The notes under the pieces were generated by a model, which was given only the letters and a program-made list of their open reading frames with translations, did not search any database and had not been told where the DNA came from. From positions 1,674,001 through 1,738,000 of the forward strand of contig JAXLWL010000002.1 of NCBI GenBank assembly GCA_046328505.1: a DNA stretch of 64,000 bases, in the 5' to 3' direction. Made by a program: the position numbers and the translations under genes. Shown here piece after piece: positions 36,524-45,762 of the stretch. This DNA is from JBDHWG01 sp046328505 (GTDB lineage: Bacteria > Chloroflexota > Anaerolineae > Epilineales > JAHCIE01). The number at the start of each line of letters is the position of its first letter. The first letter of the stretch is position 1.

Positions 36524-37228
36524 GTGGAACAAAGTAGCCAGCAGTGGTCGTTGGATCAGCTTGAGCGCGATGGCATGGCATGGCCGCCAGCATCGTGGGA
36601 GTATCCGGGCGGCAGCGCGGCATCGCCCGACGCCGCAGGCGCTGCGGAGACCCCTGACACTGAGATTGTCCCCGAACGCAGCAACTGGGCGCGCATTGGT
36701 GGCATAGCGCGCGAGATCGCGGAGACGCTCGTTCTCACCATCGCGATCTTCCTCCTGATCAAGATACCCTTTCAGAACTTCCGCATCGAAGGCTCCAGTA
36801 TGGAGCCCAACTTCCATACCGGTCAGTACTTGATCGTGAACAAGGCCCTGTACTGGCCATGGTTCTCCAAACCGCAGCGGGGCGACGTTGTCGTCCTGGT
36901 GCCGCCGCGCAGCCCGGATCGCGACTTTATCAAGCGCGTGATTGGTCTACCCGGTGAGACGGTGGAGATTCGCCAGGGTACGCCCTACATCAACGGCAAG
37001 CCCCTGACCGAGGACTATCTGCCTCGCGAAGGCACTTACTCTGCTCCACCGACGACACTCGGCCCTGAGGAGTACTACGTCCTGGGGGATAACCGCGACA
37101 ACTCCAACGACTCGCACTCGTGGGGGCCGCTGCCCAAAGAGAACATCGTCGGCAAGGCCTGGGTTTCCTACTGGCCGCCTCAAGAGTGGGGAACCGTTCC
37201 CGACGCGAAGCCCGTTCTGGCGAAGTGA
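36524..37228 (+). CDS. lepB: Signal peptidase I
   Basis: 234 aa, GTG start after GGGAG. One membrane segment at about residues 66-83, then box B IEGSSMEPNF with catalytic Ser92, and box D DRDFIKRVIGLPGE with the general-base Lys137. Box E GDNRDNSNDSHSWG follows. It has an unusually long (~55-residue) acidic N-terminal extension before the helix. Removes signal peptides from exported proteins at the outer membrane face. Ends at a clear terminator. Confidence 0.94.
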   Translation: MEQSSQQWSLDQLERDGMAWPPASWEYPGGSAASPDAAGAAETPDTEIVPERSNWARIGGIAREIAETLVLTIAIFLLIKIPFQNFRIEGSSMEPNFHTGQYLIVNKALYWPWFSKPQRGDVVVLVPPRSPDRDFIKRVIGLPGETVEIRQGTPYINGKPLTEDYLPREGTYSAPPTTLGPEEYYVLGDNRDNSNDSHSWGPLPKENIVGKAWVSYWPPQEWGTVPDAKPVLAK

Positions 37229-37264
37229 TCCAGGGCCGGACTGGTGTAGCACGATAATCTGCTG

Positions 37265-37294
37265 AAGGAACCGGCCTGGTGCCGGTTCCTTTTT
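37265..37294 (+). terminator. Rho-independent terminator after lepB
   Basis: AAGGAACCGGC, loop CTGGT, GCCGGTTCCTT then TTT. Perfect 11-bp stem. Confidence 0.85.
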
Positions 37295-37320
37295 CTATGC
37301 GAGAGAAGGTGAGGGCAAGT

Positions 37321-38151
37321 ATGAGCACATCCGCCCACGATCGGCTGGCCGAGAATCGAGCCCGCGACATGCGCGGGCGCAGCGCAGCCCAGGCACTGAG
37401 CGCCTGCGAGATCATGAGCGACGATGCAGGTGGTGTGAGCGTGGCTTGCAACGGTCCAACGCCAGATATTGCCAAACTCATTGACCACACTCTTTTGAAG
37501 CCCGACGCGACTGAAGCGCAGATCCGCGCGCTGTGCGCCGAGGCCCGCGAGTACTCATTCGCCACGGTCTGTGTCAACCCGACGTGGGTGCGGCTCTGCG
37601 CCGAGGCTTTGGAGGGCAGCGGCGTCGGCGTCACGACGGTCATTGGTTTCCCACTGGGAGCAACCAGCACCCCCGCCAAGATGTTCGAGGCACGCCAAGC
37701 CGTTAGCGACGGCGCAGACGAGATTGACATGGTGCTCAATATCGGCGCGCTCAAAGGCGGTGACGACCGCCACGCGCTGGAAGACGTGGCGGCAGTGGCG
37801 GCCGAGTGCCATGCCCAGGGCGCTATTCTGAAGGTCATCCTCGAAAACGGCTATCTGACGGACGAGGAGAAGGCGCGAGCGTGCCAGATATGCGTTCAGG
37901 CCGGCGCTGACTACGTCAAGACGGCCACCGGTTTCGGGCCGGGAGGCGCGACGGCGGCCGACGTCGCCCTTATGCGCGCTGCCGTGGGCGACGCTGCCGA
38001 AGTGAAGGCCGCCGGCGGCATTCGCACGCTGGCCGACGCCTACATCATGGTCAAAGCAGGCGCGACGCGGCTCGGCGCCAGCGCCGGCGTCAAGCTCGTC
38101 CAGGGAATGCGCGGCGAGAACACGGCCAGCGAGACCAGAACGGGCTACTGA
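37321..38151 (+). CDS. deoC: Deoxyribose-phosphate aldolase
   Basis: 276 aa from the ATG at 37321; the frame opens at 37279 inside the preceding terminator, so the later start is better. The core starts at about residue 47 (IAKLIDHTLLKPDAT) and holds VCVNPTWV, TVIGFPLGA, DEIDMVLNIGALKGG, ILENGYLTDEE, the Schiff-base segment YVKTATGFGPGGAT and VKAAGGIRT. Cleaves deoxyribose 5-phosphate to glyceraldehyde 3-phosphate and acetaldehyde in nucleoside breakdown. The first ~45 residues are an extension of unclear use. Confidence 0.93.
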   Translation: MSTSAHDRLAENRARDMRGRSAAQALSACEIMSDDAGGVSVACNGPTPDIAKLIDHTLLKPDATEAQIRALCAEAREYSFATVCVNPTWVRLCAEALEGSGVGVTTVIGFPLGATSTPAKMFEARQAVSDGADEIDMVLNIGALKGGDDRHALEDVAAVAAECHAQGAILKVILENGYLTDEEKARACQICVQAGADYVKTATGFGPGGATAADVALMRAAVGDAAEVKAAGGIRTLADAYIMVKAGATRLGASAGVKLVQGMRGENTASETRTGY

Positions 38152-38158
38152 GTCGCTT

Positions 38159-39259
38159 ATGGGCTACCTGCGTTTCGGACGTCGGTTCCACATCGGGCCG
38201 GGCCTGACAATGAACCTGAGCAAGAGCGGCATCAGCTGGACGATCCGCCTCGGGCCGGTGTCGTGGAACTTCAGCAAGCGAGGCCAGCGCCGTACCATCG
38301 ACTTGCCGGGGCGCGGCCTGTCCTACGTCACGTACAAGAGCAACAAGAAGAAGCCGGAGCGCGACAGTGGCGTGGCCGCGCCACCCGACCCCGGCCGCGC
38401 GCGTCCCACGCCGACCGCCGCGTCCGAGTCTGAAACTCCGCCGGATACCATTCCCTCGCCGGGCTTCTTTGCCCCAGCGACGGAGAAGCGCTTTGCCCAG
38501 GGCCTGCGCGCCCTGCTAGAGGGCGATACCGCGACCGCCGTCGAGCGATTCCGTCAGGCAGACGCCGATGACGGACGAGAGCGGTACGTCGCGGACGACC
38601 TGTTCGCCGGTATTGCCCTGCTCCAGGTCCGCCAGCCCGCCGCCGCCATCCCCTTCCTCGAATCCGTCGCCTACAGCGACATCGAGCTGCCCGACGAGAT
38701 TATGAGCCGGTACGTGGGCGACATGACTGTGCCGGTCAAGATCACGAGCTATCTGACCGTCGACGTTCCCCTGTCCAGCCTGGGCGCGGCGCTCCTGCTG
38801 GCCGAGGCTTACCAGTACAGCGGCGACAGCGAAGGTGCGATGGGTGTCATGGAAGCGCTCGTCGAGAGCAACCCGGATGATTCCATGCTCCGCTTGGGGC
38901 TGGCCGAGCTGTATAACCAGGAGCGCTTGAACGATGCCCTGGTGGAGCTCACCGACGGCGTCACCGTGGATGAGGACATCACCTGTGCCTTGCTCATCTA
39001 TCGCGCCATCGCCCTGGCCCGCCAGGGCATGACCAGCGCCGGGCTGGACACGATACGCCTTGTCACCGGCGACCGTCGCAAGCGTCCATCCGAGCTGATG
39101 CAGGCTGCGTTCTACACGCGCGGCCTTATCTACGAGGCGGCCGGCCAGATGAGCCGCGCCCGCCAGGATTTCGAGAAGGTCTACGCCATGGATTCGTCGT
39201 TCCCCGGCGTGCGCGAGAAGCTACAGAGTCTCTCTGGAGGGCCTGCTGCGCCGCCGTGA
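38159..39259 (+). CDS. DUF4236 domain protein with TPR-like repeats
   Basis: 366 aa. Residues 1-60 match DUF4236 (RFGRRFHIGPGLTMNLSKSG, GRGLSYVTY), a small beta-rich domain of unknown function. A Pro-rich linker is followed by about seven helical repeats of TPR type from residue 115 (LRALLEGDTATAVERFRQAD ... ALLLAEAYQYSGDSEGAMGVMEALVESNPDD ... GLIYEAAGQMSRARQDFEKVYAMD). No signal peptide. Follows deoC by seven bases. Function unknown; a protein-protein contact role is likely. Confidence 0.75.
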   Translation: MGYLRFGRRFHIGPGLTMNLSKSGISWTIRLGPVSWNFSKRGQRRTIDLPGRGLSYVTYKSNKKKPERDSGVAAPPDPGRARPTPTAASESETPPDTIPSPGFFAPATEKRFAQGLRALLEGDTATAVERFRQADADDGRERYVADDLFAGIALLQVRQPAAAIPFLESVAYSDIELPDEIMSRYVGDMTVPVKITSYLTVDVPLSSLGAALLLAEAYQYSGDSEGAMGVMEALVESNPDDSMLRLGLAELYNQERLNDALVELTDGVTVDEDITCALLIYRAIALARQGMTSAGLDTIRLVTGDRRKRPSELMQAAFYTRGLIYEAAGQMSRARQDFEKVYAMDSSFPGVREKLQSLSGGPAAPP

Positions 39260-39327
39260 GCGGCGATGTGCGACTGCCCATCGCCACATGGTGGCATGAC
39301 CAACGACATGCGTCATAGGAGCGAGTC

Positions 39328-40020
39328 ATGGAGATCGCGCGGGGTGTTCATCAATACACCCTCCCCGGCGTCAACGCCTATCTCATCGAGACCAGCCAGG
39401 GCCTCATCCTTGTCGACACTGGAACACCCATGGACGCCAAGCGGTTGGAGACGATGCTGCGCGGCGACGGCTTCGATCCGGCGCACATCAAGTACATCTT
39501 CTTGACCCACGGCGATGTCGACCACATAGGCTCGACCGCGCACTTCAAGCAGCTCAGCAATGCCCCAGTTCTGGCGCACCCGGCCGACGTCCCTCTCATC
39601 GAAGGACGTGCCCAGCGCCAGCCAGGGCCGGGCGCAATGGGCCGCGTCATCCGCATGGGCTTCACCATCCTCAATCACACTCCCTTGTTTAGGCTCACGC
39701 CGGTGACCGTCGACCGCACCGTTGTCGAGGGCGACAGCCTGCCTGATGGCTGGCGCATTGTCTATCTGCCGGGCCACACGCCGGGCCTGGTGGGGCTGTA
39801 CAACCCGGAGAAGAAGGTCGTCATTGCCGGCGATGCGCTGGCCAACCAGGGCGGCAAGCTGTCGCCACCGCCGTCCATGTTCACGCCCGACATGGAAGCA
39901 GCTCACGATTCGGTCCGCAAACTTGCCGGATACGATTTCGAGACACTCGGCGTCGGGCACGGCCCGGCGATCACGAGCGGGGCCGGCGGCGCGGTCGCCC
40001 GGCTCGCCGACTCCCTCTAG
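39328..40020 (+). CDS. Metallo-beta-lactamase fold hydrolase
   Basis: 230 aa. MBL motif HGDVDHIG (HxxxDH), then LPGHTPGLVGLY (His), VIAGDALA (bridging Asp) and a late GHGPAI (His), so both metal sites are complete. This general type includes glyoxalase-II-like hydrolases; the substrate cannot be told from the sequence. AGGAG lies nine bases ahead of the ATG. Confidence 0.88.
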   Translation: MEIARGVHQYTLPGVNAYLIETSQGLILVDTGTPMDAKRLETMLRGDGFDPAHIKYIFLTHGDVDHIGSTAHFKQLSNAPVLAHPADVPLIEGRAQRQPGPGAMGRVIRMGFTILNHTPLFRLTPVTVDRTVVEGDSLPDGWRIVYLPGHTPGLVGLYNPEKKVVIAGDALANQGGKLSPPPSMFTPDMEAAHDSVRKLAGYDFETLGVGHGPAITSGAGGAVARLADSL

Positions 40021-40385
40021 TCATCGCGGCTAATCCAGGCTCCGAGGGCCGTCCAGGGCGTGCACAACCGCCGCGCGCCCTGGCAAAACCTCCCGGCGTC
40101 CTTCGATCGCCCTCATTGTCGCAAGCGCGCAACGCGCATCCACACCCCAGCGCCCATCACTCTGCCGACGACGAACCGCAGCGGTAACAAGATTACGACG
40201 ACTCGACGTAGCGTTGCCTTAATGGGGACATCGCTTGGCTCTATTCCCGCGAGTATTGCCCGCACGTCTATATTTCGTTCGTTGACTTCACAACTTCTTT
40301 ATGCTAGAATGCAGGGTAACAGTGAGCAACGAGTGCCACTGTCTTCCCCCTGCGTATAGAGCCTTTCACGCATAACGGCAGGGCC
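40021..40385. other. Intergenic region upstream of rpoN
   Basis: No gene supported. Contains a CCAGGGCG/CGCCCTGG hairpin without a U-run (40053-40083) after the MBL gene, the rpoN promoter, and in the leader an ACAGTG/CACTGT inverted repeat (40319-40342) that encloses GCAACGAGTGC. Confidence 0.5.
40282..40310 (+). promoter_or_regulatory. Sigma-70-type promoter of rpoN
   Basis: TTGACT, 17 bases, TAGAAT. The best consensus promoter in the window. Start near 40317, leader of about 70 bases. Confidence 0.7.
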
Positions 40386-41651
40386 ATGCAGACCAATACC
40401 ATGATCGCGACAGAGGTCAGGCCCACGCCGCAGCTTCTCCTCACGCGCGAGCTTCTTTCCCTGTCGTCTGACGACCTGAGTCAACGTATCGAGTCAGAAG
40501 TAGCAAGCAACCCTGCCCTGGAGTGGGACGACGAACCGTCGCTGCCCCACACAGCGGCTATCGCGCACTCGTCGGATGATGTTCCGCTGGAGAGTGTCGA
40601 CCGTCCAAGCCTTACGGACCACCTGATCGAGCAGCTCCGTCTTCAAGCCGCCGCCGAGGACTTTTCCCTGGGTGTCGCCCTGGTCGATCAACTCGACCGG
40701 CGTGGCTGGCTCACCGAGGACTTGTCGGCGTTGGCCCGCGACCTCGGTGTCAGTCAATCGCGGCTGGACCGAGTCCTCGCGCTGCTACAGACCCTGGACC
40801 CACCCGGGATTGGCGCTCGAAACGCGCGAGAAGCGTTGCTGCTTCAGCTCGACGGGCTAGACGGTGTCGACGCCACTCGTTGCGAGCAGGCCCGCCGCTT
40901 GATCGAGGAGTATTTCACCGACTTGGGGCGACCCTCGCGAACTCGCATGGCGGCGGCGTTAGGTGTCAGCGTGGATGAGGTAGACGTTACGATGGCATTC
41001 ATCCGCGCCAATCTGACGCCCTACCCGGCCCACGCATTCTGGGGAGATGAGGCGCAAGCGCCGCGTCTCGTCGCCGACGTCATTATTGCCTGCAATCCAA
41101 TCGGTCCAGAGGAGGACTTCATCATCACCCTCGTCGAGGAAAGCCGCTACCGCCTGCACGTTCCGGCTCCTATCAGCCGCGCGGCGGCCGGTCATCCCGA
41201 CGTTGAGCAGCATGTCGTCCGAGCGCGGCTGTTCATCGCCAGCCTGCAGCAACGCTGGCGCACGCTCCGCCGTGTGACGGCTGCGCTGAGTTGCGAGCAA
41301 CGCCTGTTTGTGCTGCACGGGCCGCGCTTCCTGCGCCCGCTCACCCAGACTCGCCTCGCGGAGAGCCTCGGCATACACGAGTCCACAGTCAGCCGGACGA
41401 TTCGCAACAAGTTGGCGCAATTGCCCGATGGACGCATCGTGCCGCTCAGCGCTTTCTTCGCCAGTGAGGAGCCGGCCAAAGCTGCGCTGCACGACCTGAT
41501 TAAGTCCGAGACGGCGGCCTTGAGCGATGAAGCGCTCAGTCAGGAGATGAGGCGCCACGGCTTCAATCTGTCGCGCCGCACGATCGCCAAGTACCGCGCG
41601 GAACTCGGCATCTCCGCGGCCCACGGCCGCGCCTCTCGGACACGTGCATGA
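40386..41651 (+). CDS. rpoN: RNA polymerase sigma-54 factor
   Basis: 421 aa, somewhat short for the family (~480). Region I (TPQLLLTRELLSLSSDDLSQ..ESEVASNPALEW) is the activator-interacting part. The core-binding domain follows (DQLDRRGWLTEDLSALARDLG, LQTLDPPGIGARNAREALLLQL). The C-terminal part has the HTH (SLGIHESTVSRTIRNKLAQLPDG) and the RpoN box near 397-409 (RRTIAKYRAELGI), which reads the -24 element. Directs polymerase to -24/-12 promoters and needs an AAA+ activator; one is encoded two genes on. Its stop overlaps the start of the histidine kinase gene by four bases. Confidence 0.93.
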   Translation: MQTNTMIATEVRPTPQLLLTRELLSLSSDDLSQRIESEVASNPALEWDDEPSLPHTAAIAHSSDDVPLESVDRPSLTDHLIEQLRLQAAAEDFSLGVALVDQLDRRGWLTEDLSALARDLGVSQSRLDRVLALLQTLDPPGIGARNAREALLLQLDGLDGVDATRCEQARRLIEEYFTDLGRPSRTRMAAALGVSVDEVDVTMAFIRANLTPYPAHAFWGDEAQAPRLVADVIIACNPIGPEEDFIITLVEESRYRLHVPAPISRAAAGHPDVEQHVVRARLFIASLQQRWRTLRRVTAALSCEQRLFVLHGPRFLRPLTQTRLAESLGIHESTVSRTIRNKLAQLPDGRIVPLSAFFASEEPAKAALHDLIKSETAALSDEALSQEMRRHGFNLSRRTIAKYRAELGISAAHGRASRTRA

Positions 41652-44164
41652 GACGTCTGCTGACGCTGTTCGCCCTTCTCATTCTCCTCTGCGCTCCCCA
41701 AATTGCCACGGCCCAGTCGCCCACGCCGCCACGGCCTGGCCTGGGAACACCTGTGGGCAGCCTCGCTGCCGATGCTCAGCTCTATAACGGGCCGGCGCTG
41801 TCTTTTCCCGCGCACCGGATCCCCGCGGGATCACCTATTCTTGGCCTGGTGGCGCGTACCGAGGATGGCTGGCTGTGGGTCGTGACACCCAGTGAGCTTG
41901 GCTGGCTGCCGCCGAATGCTCCTCTCGTGCTCAAATCCCAGGTTCCCTTGCCTCCGCTCGCCCCCAGCGCATCTGTACCCTCTGCCGCGACCGCCGTGCC
42001 AACGCTCGCGCCGACCGTCGTTCCGACAAGCGCTCCAACGGCTGAGTTGGCGCCGCTGGCGGCCGCGGCAACGCCGTGGTGGGCCTGGGCCGCTATTGCG
42101 CTTGGCGTTATCCTGCTCGTCGCCCTGGCCGTCCTCATTCCGCGCAGCCTCTTGTTGCGCCGCCAGCTCACGCGTGAGGAGGAAAAACGAGCCAGTGCCG
42201 AAGGTCAGCTGCGCGACCTGGTCCAGCAGTCCAGCGAGGACATGCTTCTGGTTGACCTCAGCGGCCAGATCATCGAAGCCAACAACCAGGCGTGCCGTCT
42301 CGTCGGCCGCGCGTCGCTGCGTGGCGCGACCCTCGCCGAGCTTATCGGGGCCGAAATGGCGTCGACGCTGCTCGAAGAAGTGCTGCTCATGGGAGTCGCG
42401 CAGCGGGAAGGACTGATTCTCCGCGACGCTCCCACTCGAAAGATTAGCCTGGATGCGCGCTCCGTTTCCCACGGCGGCGCGACCTCGATCCGCGTCCTGC
42501 TGCGCGATATCACCGATCAACAGCAGATGGAAGACGAGCTTCTGGCGCGGAGACGCGAGCTCGCCGCCCTGTACGATATCGCCACAACCGCGAGCCATTC
42601 CTTCGACCGCAACGTTGTCCTGGGAATTGCCTTGGACCGCCTGATACGCATCGCCGGGGCCGACGCCGGCGGAATGTTCCTGCGCGCCAACGGCGGCGCC
42701 AAGCTCTGGACCACGCAAGGTTTCGGGCCGACGTTCAACCGCCGCGTCAGCGCGGCCTCCGAGGAAAGCGGGCTTCTGCGCCAGGTGACGCAGAGCTCCG
42801 CACCGTGGATCCTGCCCCACATGCCGTCGCCCACGGACAGCCTCGGACAGGCGCTGGCTGAAGAAGGCGTCGCCAGTCTGGCCGTCGTGCCCCTTCTCGC
42901 CCACGGCGAAGGCGCGGGAACCGTCCTGCTGGCGGCGCGCCGACAGGAGGCATTCGACACCAAGGATATCCCGCTCTTCGAGGTGGTCGGCGCGCAGATT
43001 GGGGTCGCTATCAAGAACGCGCGCCTGTTCCAGGAGCTAGGCGAGACCGTGCAGCGCCTGGATGACACCAAGCTGTTCAGCGAGAGTGTCTTCCAGAACA
43101 TGACCAACGGCCTGGTGACGGTTGACGCCGCCGGCCGCATCACATCGGTGAATCGCGCCGCGCAGCAGATTCTGGGGCTGAGCCCGAGCGTGGTAGTGGG
43201 CGAGCCTCTTGTCCAGGTGCTCGAAACGCCGGACAGCCTCACGGCCATGATAAGTCAGGTTCTCCGGCTCGGCACGACATTCTCCGGCTTCGAGATTGTG
43301 CTGACACGCCCGGATGAGCGTGAGGTGCCGCTGCGCCAGAGTCTCGCGCCGCTCCGCAACGACGAGGGACGCATCGTCGGCGCGGTCCTGGTATTCGATG
43401 ACCTGAGCGAACAGCGCGCAATGGAAGAGGAGCGCCAGCGGCTGGACAGGCTGGCCCTCCTCGGGGAAATGTCGGCCATCATCGCGCACGAGATTCGCAA
43501 CCCGCTCGCGGCCATCTCGACCGGCATCCAGTACCTTCTCGAACAAATCCCGGCGGGCGACCCAGCCTATGAAACGTTGACTCTCATTCGCCAGGAGAAC
43601 GAGCGGCTCAACCAGCTCCTCGAAGACGTGCTGCTAATGTCGCGCCCGCCGCGCCTCCAGGCGGTGTGCTCTATCACCCATATTCTGGACGACGTGCTTG
43701 GGCGCTCGCATGCCACGGCTGCCCTCAACCACATCCGCATCGTCCGCCAATTCAGCCCCGATACGCCGACGGTGCGTGGCGATGCGACCCGCCTCGAGCA
43801 AGCAATGTCGAATCTGATCTCCAACGCTATCCAGGCCATGTCAGAAGGTGGGATATTGACGGTGCGCACGAGCAAGGAAACGACGCGCGGCGGCGACGGT
43901 TCAGTGCAGCTCGCGCCGGAGCGCATGCTGAGTGGCTCGGGCGGACCGTGGGCGGTCATCGAGATCGAGGATACGGGTGTGGGAATTCCGAACAGCGATA
44001 TGCGGCGGATATTCTCACCCTTCTTCACAACCAAGCGCAGCGGGACGGGCCTGGGCTTGACGATCACGCAGCGGATCGTCGGCGAGCATGGCGGCGAAGT
44101 GACCGTCAGAAGCGGATCCGGCGAGGGCACCGTGTTTACCGTCCGGCTACCGGCCTCCATCTAG
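41648..44164 (+). CDS. Sensor histidine kinase (SH3b-TM-PAS-GAF-PAS-HisKA-HATPase)
   Basis: 838 aa. Signal peptide or first helix (1-22), an SH3b-like outer domain (about 35-95, GWLWVVTPSELGWLPPNAP), a Pro/Thr linker and a membrane helix (about 145-166). Then PAS (190-300), GAF (310-465), PAS (475-590), HisKA with the phospho-acceptor His614 in AIIAHEIRNPLAA, and HATPase_c (about 700-838: NLISNAIQAM, IEDTGVGIPNSD, GTGLGLTITQRIVGEHGG). An NtrB-like kinase that probably phosphorylates the NtrC-type protein encoded next. Coupled to rpoN. The SH3b domain suggests sensing of a wall or surface ligand. Confidence 0.92.
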   Translation: MRRLLTLFALLILLCAPQIATAQSPTPPRPGLGTPVGSLAADAQLYNGPALSFPAHRIPAGSPILGLVARTEDGWLWVVTPSELGWLPPNAPLVLKSQVPLPPLAPSASVPSAATAVPTLAPTVVPTSAPTAELAPLAAAATPWWAWAAIALGVILLVALAVLIPRSLLLRRQLTREEEKRASAEGQLRDLVQQSSEDMLLVDLSGQIIEANNQACRLVGRASLRGATLAELIGAEMASTLLEEVLLMGVAQREGLILRDAPTRKISLDARSVSHGGATSIRVLLRDITDQQQMEDELLARRRELAALYDIATTASHSFDRNVVLGIALDRLIRIAGADAGGMFLRANGGAKLWTTQGFGPTFNRRVSAASEESGLLRQVTQSSAPWILPHMPSPTDSLGQALAEEGVASLAVVPLLAHGEGAGTVLLAARRQEAFDTKDIPLFEVVGAQIGVAIKNARLFQELGETVQRLDDTKLFSESVFQNMTNGLVTVDAAGRITSVNRAAQQILGLSPSVVVGEPLVQVLETPDSLTAMISQVLRLGTTFSGFEIVLTRPDEREVPLRQSLAPLRNDEGRIVGAVLVFDDLSEQRAMEEERQRLDRLALLGEMSAIIAHEIRNPLAAISTGIQYLLEQIPAGDPAYETLTLIRQENERLNQLLEDVLLMSRPPRLQAVCSITHILDDVLGRSHATAALNHIRIVRQFSPDTPTVRGDATRLEQAMSNLISNAIQAMSEGGILTVRTSKETTRGGDGSVQLAPERMLSGSGGPWAVIEIEDTGVGIPNSDMRRIFSPFFTTKRSGTGLGLTITQRIVGEHGGEVTVRSGSGEGTVFTVRLPASI

Positions 44165-44191
44165 GCCCACACGATCGGAACTTGCTCAGAC

Positions 44192-44221
44192 TTTACAGAA
44201 CCTTCACGCTGCCTTTATAAT
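44192..44221 (+). promoter_or_regulatory. Promoter for the NtrC-type regulator
   Basis: TTTACA, 18 bases, TATAAT, in the gap between the kinase and regulator genes. Gives the regulator some independent expression in addition to read-through. Confidence 0.5.
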
Positions 44222-44267
44222 AGCCCCGTCCCTCCCCGCCGAAGTTCGACTGACAGAGCTGAAACCA

Positions 44268-45662
44268 ATGCCTGCTTCGATCCTTGTGCTGGACGACGAA
44301 CAAGTCCTCCGCAACTTGCTCCAGACCGCCCTACATGGTGAGGGCTACGATACACTCCCCGCGGCCTCCGTCGCCGAGGCGATCGAGTTGATCCAGACGC
44401 GGCACATCGACTGCGCCCTGATCGACCAGAACCTACCTGACGGCAACGGACTGATGGTACTGGCCGCGCTCAAGTCCCTCGACGCCGACCTGCCTGTCAT
44501 CATGCTCACGGGCTATGGCAGCGTCGACAGTGTCAAGACGGCGCTCCGCCAGGGCGTCTACGACTATCTCACCAAGCCTCCGGACCTGACACAACTGCGT
44601 GCCGTCCTGCACAAGGCTCTCGAAAACCTGGAACTAAAGCGTGAAATTCGCCGCTTGCGCAGCGAGCAGCTCGCTACCGATTCCAATGTCATCCTCGGGA
44701 GCAGCCCCGCTATGCGCGAGATCGAGCGCGTCATTCAACGTGTCGCGCCAACGACCGCCAGTGTGCTCATCCAGGGGGAAAGCGGCACAGGCAAGGAGGT
44801 CATGGCGGTGATCCTTCACCGCAACAGCCCACGCGAGAGCCGCCCTTTCATCGCCATTAACTGCGCCGCGATCCCAGAGCAACTCCTGGAAAGCGAGCTG
44901 TTTGGCTACGAGGCCGGGGCCTTCACCGGGGCGAAGCGCCAGAAGAAGGGCCTGATCGAGCTCGCCGACCAGGGGACGCTATTCCTCGACGAAATCGGTA
45001 GCATGCCGCTCAACATGCAGGCCAAACTGCTGCGCGTGCTTGAAACCCGCCAGATACGTCGTCTCGGCGGCACCAACGATATCCGCGTCGACCTCCGCCT
45101 CATTGCCGCCACGAACCGCGACCTGCGCGCCGCGATCGAAAGCGCGGCCTTCCGCGAAGACCTTTTCTGGCGCCTCAGCGTCGTCGAGATCCATCTACCG
45201 CCACTGAGGGAGCGGGCCGAGGACATCGACCTCTTCGTAGCCCAGTTCGTGGCCAGCTTCGCGCGCGACGCCGGCAAGGACATTCACGATGTCAGCCCAG
45301 CGGCGATGGAGGCACTGCGCGGGCATCGCTGGCCCGGCAACATCCGCGAATTGCGCAACGTGATCGAACGCGCCATCATCCTCTGCGATGGTCAGGAGAT
45401 TAGGACCAACCACTTGCCCGCCGAGATTGTGGCCGAGCATCAGGCGCCCGTGCTGGCGGTCGGCCGCGGCCTGCCGACGCTACCACCGGAAGGCCTCGAC
45501 CTGAAGCGCACGGTCGGCGAGCTAGAGCAACGCTTCGTCGAGCAGGCTATGGACAGGGCCGGTGGCAACCAGACCCTCGCTGCCCAACTTCTCGGTCTAT
45601 CGCGCGACGAGCTGCGCTACCGGCTGAACAAATACAAGAAGGACGCCGGCGAAAGCAGCTGA
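44268..45662 (+). CDS. NtrC-family sigma-54 activator (REC-AAA+-Fis)
   Basis: 464 aa. Receiver domain with acidic pair D9/D10, phospho-acceptor D53 and K103. The AAA+ domain has Walker A GESGTGKE (170-177), the sigma-54-contacting loop GAFTGA (217-222) and Walker B LFLDEIG (238-244), then ATNRDLRAAI. A Fis-type HTH ends the protein (NQTLAAQLLGLSRDELRYRLNKY). All parts needed to open a sigma-54 promoter by ATP hydrolysis are present. Partner of the upstream kinase; likely target is the -24/-12 promoter 245 bases past its stop. Confidence 0.94.
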   Translation: MPASILVLDDEQVLRNLLQTALHGEGYDTLPAASVAEAIELIQTRHIDCALIDQNLPDGNGLMVLAALKSLDADLPVIMLTGYGSVDSVKTALRQGVYDYLTKPPDLTQLRAVLHKALENLELKREIRRLRSEQLATDSNVILGSSPAMREIERVIQRVAPTTASVLIQGESGTGKEVMAVILHRNSPRESRPFIAINCAAIPEQLLESELFGYEAGAFTGAKRQKKGLIELADQGTLFLDEIGSMPLNMQAKLLRVLETRQIRRLGGTNDIRVDLRLIAATNRDLRAAIESAAFREDLFWRLSVVEIHLPPLRERAEDIDLFVAQFVASFARDAGKDIHDVSPAAMEALRGHRWPGNIRELRNVIERAIILCDGQEIRTNHLPAEIVAEHQAPVLAVGRGLPTLPPEGLDLKRTVGELEQRFVEQAMDRAGGNQTLAAQLLGLSRDELRYRLNKYKKDAGESS

Positions 45663-45677
45663 GTCTGGCGCACAGTG

Positions 45678-45722
45678 AAAAAACACGCGGATGGGTGAAA
45701 TTTCCCCATCCGCGTGTTTTTT
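45678..45722 (+). terminator. Rho-independent terminator after the NtrC-type gene
   Basis: Perfect 18-bp stem with A6/U6 flanks (AAAAAACACGCGGATGGG / complement) and a nine-base loop. Isolates the regulatory operon from the sigma-54 promoter downstream; works in both directions. Confidence 0.9.
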
Positions 45723-45752
45723 GCGCAGCAACCATAGTCTTTCTGTCCTGTT

Positions 45753-45762
45753 CCCTCGAGGG
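45753..45762. promoter_or_regulatory. Candidate enhancer (UAS) site
   Basis: Perfect palindrome CCCTCGAGGG about 150 bp upstream of the -24 element, a usual distance for an NtrC-type activator site. Only one such copy is seen; weak on its own. Confidence 0.3.

Noticed and set aside
41831..42904. 357-codon minus-strand frame opposite the histidine kinase
   Set aside because: Shadow of a multi-domain kinase.
44192..44221. Third 11-bp repeat promoter (TTTACA, TTCACG, TTTATA)
   Set aside because: Only two clear repeats, the third is the -10 itself and the 20-bp gap is missing; an ordinary promoter explains it.
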